Virus record (IMG/VR): IMGVR_UViG_3300032315_001604
Span: 62,001-126,000 of that record
Source: a virus
Direction: 5' to 3' (one strand)
Length of the DNA: 64,000 nt
A program made the position numbers and the translations under genes. Shown one piece after another: positions 18,685 to 26,679 of this stretch (position 1 is its first letter; each line of letters opens with the position of its first letter). The notes under the pieces are model-generated. The model was not told the DNA's origin. It saw only the letters and a program-made list of their open reading frames with translations, and searched no databases.

Positions 18685-19080
18685 TTAATCTAAAAAGTTT
18701 TCTTGTTGTTGTTTGATAAAAATAGTTTTTAAAAATTCCATGATAGCGTCTCTATCTCTAGCCTTTTCATAATTTTGTAAAATAATACGTTCTCCGTCCA
18801 AATTATAACCAAAAACTATAAAAGAATCTAAATACTCGGATACAATCGCTTTTAAAAGACCTAAATCTCTCATAGCAATAGTATTTTGCGTATGGTTATC
18901 TTTTAACCACTTATCTAAACTTTTTTCTAATTCTTTTCGATTGACCTCGTTAAAAACTTTTTCTGCAACTTCTTGCATATCAAATTTTTTCTTTACGGCA
19001 GGTTTGGTTTCACAAATGTTTGCTGACAAAGCTGGTGTTTGGGAATCCTTTAAAAGTCTTTTACCTTTTTTAGAAGCCAT
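18685..19080 (-). CDS. Hypothetical protein, basic N-terminus
   Basis: A 131-residue protein starting MASKKGKRLLKD. I chose the ATG at 19080 because it follows the upstream gene's stop by 1 base and MASKKGK looks like a normal start; a longer reading (ATG at 19149) would overlap the upstream gene by 68 bases. The protein is Lys/Glu-rich and largely helical, with FIVFGYNLDGERIILQNYEKARDRDA in the C-terminal half. The stop is directly adjacent to the start of the downstream gene, consistent with one operon. Function unknown. Confidence 0.6.
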   Translation of the reverse strand: MASKKGKRLLKDSQTPALSANICETKPAVKKKFDMQEVAEKVFNEVNRKELEKSLDKWLKDNHTQNTIAMRDLGLLKAIVSEYLDSFIVFGYNLDGERIILQNYEKARDRDAIMEFLKTIFIKQQQENFLD

Positions 19081-19081
19081 A

Positions 19082-19402
19082 CTATTGTTTATATGTTTGG
19101 GATTTATTATTGATACCAAATTTAACAAGATATTCGATAATAATTTCAATTGAACTGGTTTTTAATTTAAAATTTTCTGGAACATATTGATTTCCATCTG
19201 AAATCTCGAAATATTCTTCTCCTAAATAATTACGATTATTAAAACATGTAATAAAAATTGAAGTATTTTTAGGATCTACTATAGCTGTCCAGCAACGAGG
19301 ATCATGATCTGAATAATCAGAAAAAAGTTTGTCTGCTACGTATCCGCTATCTCTAAGTCTTTTTATGAAATAGCTAACTGTTGTTATTTTATTTTTAGCC
19401 AT
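19082..19402 (-). CDS. Hypothetical protein
   Basis: A 106-residue protein with an N-terminal helix (SYFIKRLRDSGYVADKLFSDYS) followed by beta strands containing PRCWTAIVDPKNTSIFITC and a closing helix. I recognise no family. The R-D-x-G-Y-V-x-D plus compact alpha-beta size recalls small DNA- or nucleotide-related accessory proteins, but this is only an impression. It lies 23 bases after the sliding clamp gene in the same orientation. Confidence 0.6.
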   Translation of the reverse strand: MAKNKITTVSYFIKRLRDSGYVADKLFSDYSDHDPRCWTAIVDPKNTSIFITCFNNRNYLGEEYFEISDGNQYVPENFKLKTSSIEIIIEYLVKFGINNKSQTYKQ

Positions 19403-19425
19403 ATAAACAACTTATTCTTTAGTAT

Positions 19426-20181
19426 TTATTTAACAAGTGCAGATACAATATATTTAAACTGCACATTTTCATCATCTTGCGATTGAAAGACAAAAACATT
19501 GTACTGATTGTTAATTTTAACTTTTATTGGGTTTTTACTTAAAATAAAGTTTTTAAATATCTCTACATTAATCGGCATTGGTGAAGATAATGGTTGGCCT
19601 AAAACCTTTTCTGACAAAAGCATAGAAATGTTATCTATATTTTGTAAAGTTCTGTCGTTTATTTCTCCATATATCTGATCGTTTTTACTATAAACATATA
19701 ACTTTGTTGCATCTGTAGCAAATGCATATGCGGACATTATTTTTTTAAATTTGTCTGTAGAAATTTCAAATTCTGTATCAAAAGTTAATTTTGCGATTTT
19801 TTGAACGTTTACGGTAGATTCTTTAATAATTCCATCATCGACTAAATGATATTTAAAGTGACATATTTCACCAGTATCTTTATTTTCTAGTTGGCATTTA
19901 ATGTGATTATCAGTCAAAGATATGGAAAATTCTCCATCATCACCTAAACAATCTAATCCTGTTAGAAGTTTTTTAATGTTAATCAAGTTGAGTTTAAATG
20001 GATTTACGTCCACAGGCAATTCTGCTTTAGCATATAAAATTAAAGAGTTGTCTGATGGTGTACAAATAGTGTACATCTCTTTGTCAGAGGCTTTTAAAAC
20101 ACAACTTTCGCTTAATTTGCTGACAGGCTTTAATAATTTTTCCAAAAATGTTTTTGGAATAGGTAGAATTCTTTCAGTCAT
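19426..20181 (-). CDS. 45: DNA polymerase sliding clamp, gp45-like
   Basis: A 251-residue protein, slightly longer than T4 gp45 (228). It has two similar halves in clamp style. The first has MYTICTPSDNSLILYAKAEL and INIKKLLTGLDCLGDDGEFSI; the second has TEFEISTDKFKKIMSAYAFATD, LYVYSKNDQIYGEINDRT, then a strand ending in FKYIVSALVK. This matches the order of gp45: helix with Leu-Leu, D/E-rich loop, IKCQ-like strand. The clamp tethers gp43 to DNA and in T4 is also required for late transcription with gp33 and gp55. In T4 gene 45 is between 46 and 44; here it is near 32. Confidence 0.7.
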   Translation of the reverse strand: MTERILPIPKTFLEKLLKPVSKLSESCVLKASDKEMYTICTPSDNSLILYAKAELPVDVNPFKLNLINIKKLLTGLDCLGDDGEFSISLTDNHIKCQLENKDTGEICHFKYHLVDDGIIKESTVNVQKIAKLTFDTEFEISTDKFKKIMSAYAFATDATKLYVYSKNDQIYGEINDRTLQNIDNISMLLSEKVLGQPLSSPMPINVEIFKNFILSKNPIKVKINNQYNVFVFQSQDDENVQFKYIVSALVK

Positions 20182-20677
20182 TTAGTACTTGCTTCTTTTT
20201 ATCTACTTTTAGTGTATGAGTTTTTACATAAAAATCAACAAGTTTTTCAAGAGAATTTGCAATTTTTTCAAATGATTGCTCTAAAGAAGAAGAAGTTTGA
20301 ATGTTCATCTTTGGATTGGAAGTATTCTGTACCAATGTTTGAACTTCTTCTGTAGGGATAGAAGATGCCTGTATTACTGGCTGTACTGGTGCAGGTGCTA
20401 CATTTTGCACCACTGGTGGCATTTCAATCAAATCAGGTGGTTTACTGTACATGGAAGTATCAGGAACCATTTTTTGTACTAATGCCTCTGAAACATATCC
20501 AGAGGCATTCCCAAACTGCTTGTTCGGATCAACAACTTTTGCAATAAACTGATTAATGTCTATTCTATTTGCTGGTACATTTGATCTTTCAAGAGAAAAC
20601 TTGTCAATCATGTTGAGATGTGACCCAACAATTTTAGCAAGTTTTGCTGCTTCTAAATGATCGTCTTTAGATGGCAT
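20174..20677 (-). CDS. Hypothetical protein with Pro-rich linker
   Basis: A 167-residue protein. Residues 1-60 are a helix-rich domain (DDHLEAAKLAKIVGSHLNMIDKF), 80-115 are a Pro/Val/Gln-rich probably disordered linker, and 130-160 are a helix (SLEQSFEKIANSLEKLVDFYVK). It overlaps the start of the sliding clamp by 8 bases and is 3 bases from gp32, so it is translated together with replication proteins. The two-ended shape with a flexible linker suggests an adaptor, which is inference; no family is recognised. Confidence 0.6.
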   Translation of the reverse strand: MPSKDDHLEAAKLAKIVGSHLNMIDKFSLERSNVPANRIDINQFIAKVVDPNKQFGNASGYVSEALVQKMVPDTSMYSKPPDLIEMPPVVQNVAPAPVQPVIQASSIPTEEVQTLVQNTSNPKMNIQTSSSLEQSFEKIANSLEKLVDFYVKTHTLKVDKKKQVLND

Positions 20678-20680
20678 ATC

Positions 20681-21526
20681 TTAGAGATCTTTTAAGATAT
20701 CTTGCATTTTCTTATCTTCATCAGTTTCTTCATCTGAAGATTTTGCAACAACTTCCTTAGAAGAAGGAACAAAATCAACGTCTTCGACTTCTTGTTCCGA
20801 AGAAGATGAAGTATTTTCTTCAACTTCGCCTAAATAATGCGTGTTGAAAAGTTTTTTGATTTCATCATAAGATTTATGTTCAAAGACAGAATCCAACTCA
20901 TGAATTGAATTGTAAAGAGATTCGATATCGTCTGCTCCTTCTAATGTTGAAGGAGACACGAATTTAGAATAAACATATGTGGGATAACCCCCCTCATTCT
21001 TTTCGACTTTAATCTTCAAGTTACAACCTTTGTCGGATAGATCAAAGATCTTAGGACCAAATTCATTCGAATCGTCTCCACTGATAGCAGACTCAATAAT
21101 TCTGGCGAGTTGTCTACCATAACGAAGAATTTTAATTTTTCCTTGATTTTCAGGATTGGTTGGATCTTTAACAACAAAGACATTGACTAACCAATTTTCA
21201 TTTCTTTTGATTGGAAGCATTTTGTCAATTTCATTCTGGTCTTTGGTATTATAAACTTTAGAACGATATTCATCGATTGGGCATTTTTCTCCGTATGTAT
21301 TTGGACAAAGAACCGAAGTAATATTATTAGTTAAATTACTCTTCCAAATATGATTATAGTAATGGAAAAGAGTTCTTTCAGGATTGTTAACATTTGGAAT
21401 TAAGCGAACAATATAAGTCTTGTCCACTTCAGTTTTCATAAAGTCCTTAAAAGAACTTTCTGTTGGTGTATTTTTATTAAGTGCTTCTTTGATTGATTCG
21501 AATAATGATGATGTATATTTGCTCAT
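20681..21526 (-). CDS. 32: Single-stranded DNA-binding protein gp32
   Basis: A 281-residue gp32 homologue (T4: 301). The N-terminus SKYTSSLFESIKEAL is a cooperativity-type segment. The core has the DKTYIVRLIPN strand, FHYYNHIWKS, ENWLVNVFVVKDP, and GCNLKIKVEKNEGGYP. The C-terminus is Ser/Glu/Asp-rich and acidic (from about 232), as in gp32, where it recruits partners. The T4 zinc site is His64-Cys77-Cys87-Cys90; here the region has H59, C74 and C82 but Asp85 in the place of the last Cys. It coats ssDNA during replication and recombination. Confidence 0.9.
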   Translation of the reverse strand: MSKYTSSLFESIKEALNKNTPTESSFKDFMKTEVDKTYIVRLIPNVNNPERTLFHYYNHIWKSNLTNNITSVLCPNTYGEKCPIDEYRSKVYNTKDQNEIDKMLPIKRNENWLVNVFVVKDPTNPENQGKIKILRYGRQLARIIESAISGDDSNEFGPKIFDLSDKGCNLKIKVEKNEGGYPTYVYSKFVSPSTLEGADDIESLYNSIHELDSVFEHKSYDEIKKLFNTHYLGEVEENTSSSSEQEVEDVDFVPSSKEVVAKSSDEETDEDKKMQDILKDL

Positions 21527-21549
21527 ATGTTTTATATTAACAGGTTTTC

Positions 21550-22194
21550 TTAGTTGTGCAACTCTTTTTTAAGAAAATCTTCAATTTTTTTTGTAACAGT
21601 TTTGACGTAATCTTTAGTTTTAGGCGAGTTGTGATATCTAACTTTGAATGTTTCGATTTTACCTAAAAGTGTATTAGAATACAAATCATGTTCATCTTCA
21701 GATAAAAGTGAAAATGCATTATTAATGTTACCTAGTTCCATTAAACTATAAGGATTTATGCGATGCTCTCTGTAATGATTAAGCCATGAAAACATATATC
21801 CATTTTTAAAATTTAAATACTCCTTTAAGGTTATTTTATTTTTTAAACAAAACATTCCAATAAATCTTAAACTTTCTTTTATATCTTCAAATTGATTTTC
21901 TGGATTGTCTTCTTCTTTTTGTTTTTTATAAACGGAATATGTTCTAATCGCTACTCTTGTGGTAAAAAAGTTTAAATATGGATATTTTTCATCAGAATGT
22001 AAAATTCTCGGTGCTTCAAAATATTCTTCTATTTTAATATGGTTATATTTTTGGAAAAAGTTTTCCAGTTTTACTAGCAATGCTTTATTTTCTACTGAAA
22101 TATCAGAAAAGTCTTTTCTGTACTGAAAAGGTTGACCATATCTTAAATTTTTTAAAAAAGTATTATAGATATATTCTTGTGTTTTACTCAACAT
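21550..22194 (-). CDS. 59: Probable helicase loader gp59
   Basis: A 214-residue all-helical protein of almost the same length as T4 gp59 (217), directly upstream of gene 32 as in T4. The C-terminal half aligns by eye with gp59 in spacing and character: FIGMFCLKNKITLKEYLNF, a helix, then INPYSLMELGNINNAF, DEHDLYSNTLLGKIETFKVRY and SPKTKDYVKTV. gp59 loads the gp41 helicase onto gp32-coated forks. The N-terminal half is less similar. Overlap with the upstream gene is 11 bases. Confidence 0.6.
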   Translation of the reverse strand: MLSKTQEYIYNTFLKNLRYGQPFQYRKDFSDISVENKALLVKLENFFQKYNHIKIEEYFEAPRILHSDEKYPYLNFFTTRVAIRTYSVYKKQKEEDNPENQFEDIKESLRFIGMFCLKNKITLKEYLNFKNGYMFSWLNHYREHRINPYSLMELGNINNAFSLLSEDEHDLYSNTLLGKIETFKVRYHNSPKTKDYVKTVTKKIEDFLKKELHN

Positions 22195-22492
22195 TTTTTC
22201 TTTTTTGATTTAGTTTTGATCGAAATATTTTTTTATATACGTTTGGTGTAGATTTTAAATATGCTCTAATGATGTTTTGTAAATTTGATTCTCCTATTAA
22301 TTCAAAATAAATTTTTTGTGTTTTTTTATCATCTACTAAAAATTTTAAAAAATTTAAATAATTTAATTTTTTTCCTTTAGCAATACATACGAAAGATCCA
22401 AATTTAAGAGTAACTTCTTCAAATTCTTCTAGATTTATAGCTTCTGCTGGATTGCTAAATTCTTGTAATTGTTGAGACGATGTAATAATCAT
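22184..22492 (-). CDS. Small protein in the gp33 position (possible late transcription co-activator)
   Basis: A 102-residue protein. It has a strand-rich N-terminal half (FEEVTLKFGSFVCIAKGKKL) and a basic helical C-terminus (IRAYLKSTPNVYKKIFRSKLNQKRK). In T4 the order is 33-59-32 and gp33 is 112 residues, so position and length suggest gp33. The sequence similarity I can see is too weak for a firm call, and the clamp-binding hydrophobic-acidic C-terminus known from T4 gp33 is not visible. It may therefore be an unrelated gene. Confidence 0.4.
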   Translation of the reverse strand: MIITSSQQLQEFSNPAEAINLEEFEEVTLKFGSFVCIAKGKKLNYLNFLKFLVDDKKTQKIYFELIGESNLQNIIRAYLKSTPNVYKKIFRSKLNQKRKNVE

Positions 22493-23385
22493 AGTGGTTT
22501 TAAATTTTTTGTCAACTCCATAAAAAGAGGAGTTATTTTTCCTCCTGCTGCATAAGTGTGTCCTGCCCCTTCACAAAACTTTTCAGCAAATTTATTCAAA
22601 TCTATGGGATTTTTATCTTTCCTTTGTCTTAAACTGACTTTTTGTGTTTTACTGTTAATGAAAAAGAACAGATCTGGATCATATTTTCTCATCAAAGAAT
22701 CCATAACCAAATTGTTTAAAGAATTTGTTAATACTCCCATTGTATCTTTTTTAATTCCTTTAATTTCTAAAGAACCAAAAAATTTGGGACACGATTCTGC
22801 TTCTTTTGAAGCAAGACTTTTAACATTTTTAATCCTATTTTTTTGATTTTCTGAAAATGGTTTAAATCCTTGTTTATAATCATGAATAAATTTAACAAAA
22901 TTATTTTTATATTCAGTCCAAAAAAGAATATTTAAATCATAAGACTCTTCAAATTGAAGTTTAAATGAATCATAATCATCAGTTAAAAGTATTAATTTTT
23001 TCTGTTCATTTGAAAGAGAAGGTGCTTTATCTGCAAAATGTTTTCTTATTAAAAGAGAATTCGAACTAGTTTCACTATAAATGATTTTTGCTTTTTTAAA
23101 ACGATTTACGAAGTTTTCAGAACTTTTATGATGGTCTATAAAAGTAATATATTCTTTATCTAAATCTGATACAAAACTTTCTCTTAAAGAAAGATCAAAA
23201 ACATATATATTAGGAGGAGGGATATTTATAGTTCTGGAAATAAAACTCTTGATTTCATCTGTTTGTAAATTATTGATGTTATTAAATGTGATAGCATCGT
23301 TTGGGTGTGACCACAGAAAAGTCAATAAACTCACAGCACCATCTAGGTCATTGTGAGTAAAAATCTGATTCATATTTTTCTGCAT
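22489..23385 (-). CDS. DHH-family phosphoesterase (nanoRNase / RecJ-like)
   Basis: A 298-residue protein. It has the DHH superfamily motifs: FTHNDLDGAVS (9-19), YVFDLSL (61-67), and FIDHHKSS (82-89) which gives the family its name. Near the C-terminus GAGHTYAAGGKI is the DHHA1-type GxxHxxAAG motif. Such enzymes hydrolyse short RNAs, cyclic dinucleotides or single-stranded DNA using Mn or Mg ions. It sits where T4 keeps rnh/dsbA upstream of 33-59-32, so removal of RNA primers is an attractive but inferred role. A second in-frame ATG 12 bases inside is also a possible start. Confidence 0.8.
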   Translation of the reverse strand: MQKNMNQIFTHNDLDGAVSLLTFLWSHPNDAITFNNINNLQTDEIKSFISRTINIPPPNIYVFDLSLRESFVSDLDKEYITFIDHHKSSENFVNRFKKAKIIYSETSSNSLLIRKHFADKAPSLSNEQKKLILLTDDYDSFKLQFEESYDLNILFWTEYKNNFVKFIHDYKQGFKPFSENQKNRIKNVKSLASKEAESCPKFFGSLEIKGIKKDTMGVLTNSLNNLVMDSLMRKYDPDLFFFINSKTQKVSLRQRKDKNPIDLNKFAEKFCEGAGHTYAAGGKITPLFMELTKNLKPL

Positions 23386-23407
23386 AGGAGTATTTAATCA
23401 CCTATGA

Positions 23408-24802
23408 TCATTTTTCATCATCTAAACTTAAACTTTCTATAAGATCTAAAGTACTGGTTACGTTAGGATTACTATCTTTTTTTAGGTTGCTTGGAATCGT
23501 TCCTTTAACAACAAAGGATTTAGCAACATCGTCTGGATCTCGTAAAGATAATGTTTCATAATCAATTTCTAAAACCGTATGGCATTGTCTAGGACCAAAC
23601 CTATTTTTGACAATACCCATATGAATAATACCTAATTCAAAATCTTCAGCTTCGGTCCAAATTGAAATCTGTGCATCTACTGTATGAGAAAGACCCATAG
23701 ACTCACTAGTCATATCCATATCAGGATTTGGTGTTTGAAACGCAGATCTATTAGCTTGTGTTGCAGATATAATCGGACAACTAAAATGATAAGATAATGC
23801 TCTTACTTGTTCTGTAATTTCTTTTATTGATTCGTATGAATTTAGTCCTTTGGTATTTGGTGCGAGCAAATTTAAATAATCCAAAACGATTGCATCTGGA
23901 TGAATACCTTGTTTGTTAAGTTTTTCAATATAGGATTTGATCTGTAAAGGTGATACTGTTTTGGTTGGAAATTCTTTAATGACCAATTTGGAATTTTGAT
24001 TTTTAATTTTATAAGAATTTAAATATTTTTTAAGAGGATCAATTTGCAATGACAAATCTTTGAATGGAATTTTAGAAAGCTGTGCGCTAATACGACGAGC
24101 ATAAATTTGTTCTGGCATTTCCAAAGAAATTAATAGAACTGTTTTATTTTGACTTAAAAGATTTGTTGCAATATTGCCCAAAAATATAGACTTTCCAACA
24201 TTTGTTACACCGAAAAATACATATAATGCTCTTCCATCTGCCATGAATCCACCGCCGAGTTTATCATCCAACCAATTCCAACCAGTAGGTATAACTTTAA
24301 ATACTTTTTGAATATCTGCACAATGTTGATCGATAGATTCTAAATAATCGAATCCTAAGTTATCTACCAGAGAAATATTACATGCATTTTCAAAATCTTT
24401 TAAAATTTTAGATGCGTCTATTTCTCCTGTTTGGATATCTAAAGACGTTTTAAGTACAGTATTTAAAACTGCTTTTTCTTTTAAAAATCTTTCTGTATTT
24501 TTAAGTAGAACCTCTTTATCGTATTTTTTATCCAGCGACTGAATGAGTAATATAGTCTCTTTTAAAGCTTCTCTTTTATCTTGATCGATTAAATGTGCTT
24601 TAAGTTCAGTTACATTCGGAGTTTTAGAAAACTCTTTATAATAAGAAAGCAAACAATCAAATATTGTTTTTATGCTCTTATTCTTAAAATAAGAAGGTTT
24701 GACATGACTGATGATTGTTTCTAAATACGATTGATCAAACAATGCATTGTAAATTACAATCTTTTCAAAAAGATCTAAATCTAATGGCAACTGCTTGTTC
24801 AT
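23408..24802 (-). CDS. 41: Replicative DNA helicase gp41 (DnaB-like)
   Basis: A 464-residue protein, like T4 gp41 (475). The N-terminal helical domain (1-150) is followed by a RecA-type core: Walker A GVTNVGKS (198-205), SLEM (226-229), Walker B AIVLDYLNLL (D308), and the SATQANRSAF motif. Acting as a hexamer it unwinds the lagging strand 5'-3' and partners with primase gp61. It lies just downstream of uvsX, the same uvsX-41 order as in T4. No Shine-Dalgarno sequence is present at the start. Confidence 0.93.
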   Translation of the reverse strand: MNKQLPLDLDLFEKIVIYNALFDQSYLETIISHVKPSYFKNKSIKTIFDCLLSYYKEFSKTPNVTELKAHLIDQDKREALKETILLIQSLDKKYDKEVLLKNTERFLKEKAVLNTVLKTSLDIQTGEIDASKILKDFENACNISLVDNLGFDYLESIDQHCADIQKVFKVIPTGWNWLDDKLGGGFMADGRALYVFFGVTNVGKSIFLGNIATNLLSQNKTVLLISLEMPEQIYARRISAQLSKIPFKDLSLQIDPLKKYLNSYKIKNQNSKLVIKEFPTKTVSPLQIKSYIEKLNKQGIHPDAIVLDYLNLLAPNTKGLNSYESIKEITEQVRALSYHFSCPIISATQANRSAFQTPNPDMDMTSESMGLSHTVDAQISIWTEAEDFELGIIHMGIVKNRFGPRQCHTVLEIDYETLSLRDPDDVAKSFVVKGTIPSNLKKDSNPNVTSTLDLIESLSLDDEK

Positions 24803-24840
24803 TGTAAGATTATAAAGTGTTTTTTATAAAACACAATCTA

Positions 24841-25941
24841 TTACAAATCTTCTTTTTTAAATTTTAATTCGGTTTGAAGTTTTTCTTCAAGTTTTGGTAA
24901 AATTTTTGACCATACTTCGTCATTATCTTTCCAATCTTTATAGAAGCCTAAAACCTCTTCGCCAAGAGCATATCTATGGCCTTGTTTATGAAGAACCTCA
25001 TATCCTTCAGCCATTTCAAGCAATCCTGAATATTTGGAAATACCTGATCTGAAATTAAGATACATTTCACATTCTAAAAATGGAGGAATGAATCTATTTT
25101 TTGTTGTAAGTGCTCGCATAGTTAAGCCATTAACATCTTTAGAAAGCGGCGTAACATCTTCTGTTGCATTTTTGTTATCGGATCTACTAACTCTTTCTTG
25201 TTTTGTTGCCATCTGTACAAGAACAGAAGACATATACAACGGACCAGAGCCTCCCGATTGGCTTTTAACTAGCGTAGGATACAATGCACCTGGATTATCA
25301 TATGTATGGTTTGTAAAGACAATTGGGCAGTTTGCTTTTGCTGCGGCATGAGTTATAGCACGAAGCATACTTTTAAGAGAAACTGCTCTAGCACCCATAT
25401 CTGCTGAGTCTTTACCATCTTCAATAATTTTGGCCTCTCTTGCCGAAATTAAATTTCCAAGAGAATCAATTGCAATAATAACTTTACCTTGTAATCCTTT
25501 TTCAACAACTGTTTTTAGAAACTTAACCATTTGATTTCTACATTCTTCAATGATTTCAATCGGACAATGTTTAATTTTACTAGGATCACATCCCAAATTT
25601 TCTGCGGTGTCTTTATCTAAGGCGTTTTCTGTATCAAAATAAACGACATGCATACCCTTTTTCTGAGCATTTGCCATGATTTTATTGACCATTAATGTTT
25701 TACCACAAGCTTGTGGTCCTGCAAATCCTGTAATTCTTCCTACAGGGATTCCGCCATATAAAGAACCTGAAATAATAGCATTTAATGCCATACATCCAGT
25801 ATCAATCCACTCATTTACAGTTGATAAACTGTTTTCATCAAGGAAAGTTGCATCTGGATTTAAATCATCAAGAATTTTAAAAGCATCTTCAATTGACCCA
25901 TCATTAAAATTATCATTAATTTCTTTTTTATTTTTAGCCAT
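24841..25941 (-). CDS. uvsX: UvsX recombinase (RecA-like)
   Basis: A 366-residue RecA family protein. It has Walker A GPQACGKT (75-82), YFDTENALD (101-109), Walker B VIIAIDSLGNL (154-164), and FTNHTYDNPG, with a C-terminal segment typical of UvsX. It forms filaments on ssDNA, displaces gp32 with the help of UvsY, and drives the strand invasion that starts recombination-dependent replication. A strong hairpin terminator stands between it and the upstream gene, so uvsX probably has its own promoter in the 68-base gap or relies on readthrough. TATAAATA overlaps its ATG. Confidence 0.95.
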   Translation of the reverse strand: MAKNKKEINDNFNDGSIEDAFKILDDLNPDATFLDENSLSTVNEWIDTGCMALNAIISGSLYGGIPVGRITGFAGPQACGKTLMVNKIMANAQKKGMHVVYFDTENALDKDTAENLGCDPSKIKHCPIEIIEECRNQMVKFLKTVVEKGLQGKVIIAIDSLGNLISAREAKIIEDGKDSADMGARAVSLKSMLRAITHAAAKANCPIVFTNHTYDNPGALYPTLVKSQSGGSGPLYMSSVLVQMATKQERVSRSDNKNATEDVTPLSKDVNGLTMRALTTKNRFIPPFLECEMYLNFRSGISKYSGLLEMAEGYEVLHKQGHRYALGEEVLGFYKDWKDNDEVWSKILPKLEEKLQTELKFKKEDL

Positions 25942-25955
25942 ATTTATATGATAAC

Positions 25956-25995
25956 AAAAAAGGCCGAAAAGTCAAAAACTTTTCGGCCTTTTTTT
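25956..25995 (-). terminator. Strong Rho-independent terminator, usable on both strands
   Basis: A perfect 17-base-pair stem (25956-25972 with 25978-25994) with a 5-base loop. The GGCCGAAAAGT arm is flanked by A-runs on the left and T-runs on the right, so both strands present a GC-containing stem followed by U residues. It would end transcripts of the 26010-26399 gene before uvsX. It is by far the clearest terminator in the window. Confidence 0.9.
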
Positions 25996-26009
25996 ACTTC
26001 TTATTTTTT

Positions 26010-26399
26010 TTATTCGTCAAACAGATTGATTACACCGCCTTGATCTTGTTGTTGAGGTTGTGGCGCAACATATGCATTATTGTTGTTAAACATTTGAGTA
26101 TATTGAGTTTGGAGTCTAAAATCCAAAGTTTCAATATTTGAAAGAGTGATTGTATCTTTTTTATAGTGCAAAATTACTTCAGAGCTTTTATCTGCTAAAA
26201 ATTCTCTAAAGAAAAGAGGGAAAAGTTGTACTGACATTTTTCCTGTTTGATCGCCGTTAATCATAATAACAACGGGATTTTTAACATTAAAATTTTTATC
26301 ATCGGTAGAATCTACTTTCTCACCAAGAATGAGTCTGCCAATACTATCCAAAAAGATAATAAGTGATGGTTTAGTTTCTGAGTTATTTTCTGTATTCAT
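26010..26399 (-). CDS. Small protein with Gln-rich linker and C-terminal NLFDE tail
   Basis: A 129-residue protein. Residues 10-85 are beta-rich (SLIIFLDSIGRLILGE, NPVVIMINGD, GKMSVQLFPLFFREFL, EVILHYKK), 100-120 are Asn/Gln-rich and disordered, and the end is GGVINLFDE. The short hydrophobic-acidic tail resembles sliding-clamp-binding ends, and gp43 here ends in a similar DLNELFS. I do not recognise the fold family. It is separated from uvsX by a terminator. Confidence 0.6.
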   Translation of the reverse strand: MNTENNSETKPSLIIFLDSIGRLILGEKVDSTDDKNFNVKNPVVIMINGDQTGKMSVQLFPLFFREFLADKSSEVILHYKKDTITLSNIETLDFRLQTQYTQMFNNNNAYVAPQPQQQDQGGVINLFDE

Positions 26400-26444
26400 A
26401 TACTATATAATATAGCAATGATTTATAAAAAATCAATAGTTTTT

Positions 26445-26672
26445 TTATAAAATTGATACAATTTCTTCACCAGCTATTGAAACTAATGTTTCACCGTTGA
26501 TACTTTCAAAAGTGGTTTCTTCGTTTATTTTACCTGTTGTAACTGACAAAGACCCTAAATTGTTTATAATAGAAAGCGGTGCAGTATTTTCTGTTGTGCT
26601 ATAGTTATAGCCATACTTCTTATGAATCATATAAGAAGCATTTCTTTTTTTAAAGTGTTGTATTCTAGCCAC
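26445..26672 (-). CDS. Small hypothetical protein, GTG start
   Basis: A 75-residue protein whose start is GTG at 26672, 8 bases after the ThyX stop. The N-terminus is basic (ARIQHFKKRNASYMIHKK), and the remainder is strand-like with Thr/Ser/Glu. A TAAATATA stretch including the ThyX stop codon lies just upstream. No family is recognised. Confidence 0.5.
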   Translation of the reverse strand: MARIQHFKKRNASYMIHKKYGYNYSTTENTAPLSIINNLGSLSVTTGKINEETTFESINGETLVSIAGEEIVSIL

Positions 26673-26679
26673 TATATAT

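Noticed and set aside
22184-22492. Naming the 102-residue gene gp33 outright
   Set aside because: Position and size fit, but the sequence does not show the known gp33 clamp-binding end; kept as a possibility only.
25941-25948. TATAAATA on the minus strand at the uvsX start
   Set aside because: It overlaps the ATG itself, so transcription would start inside the gene; uvsX is expected to be early or middle, not late.
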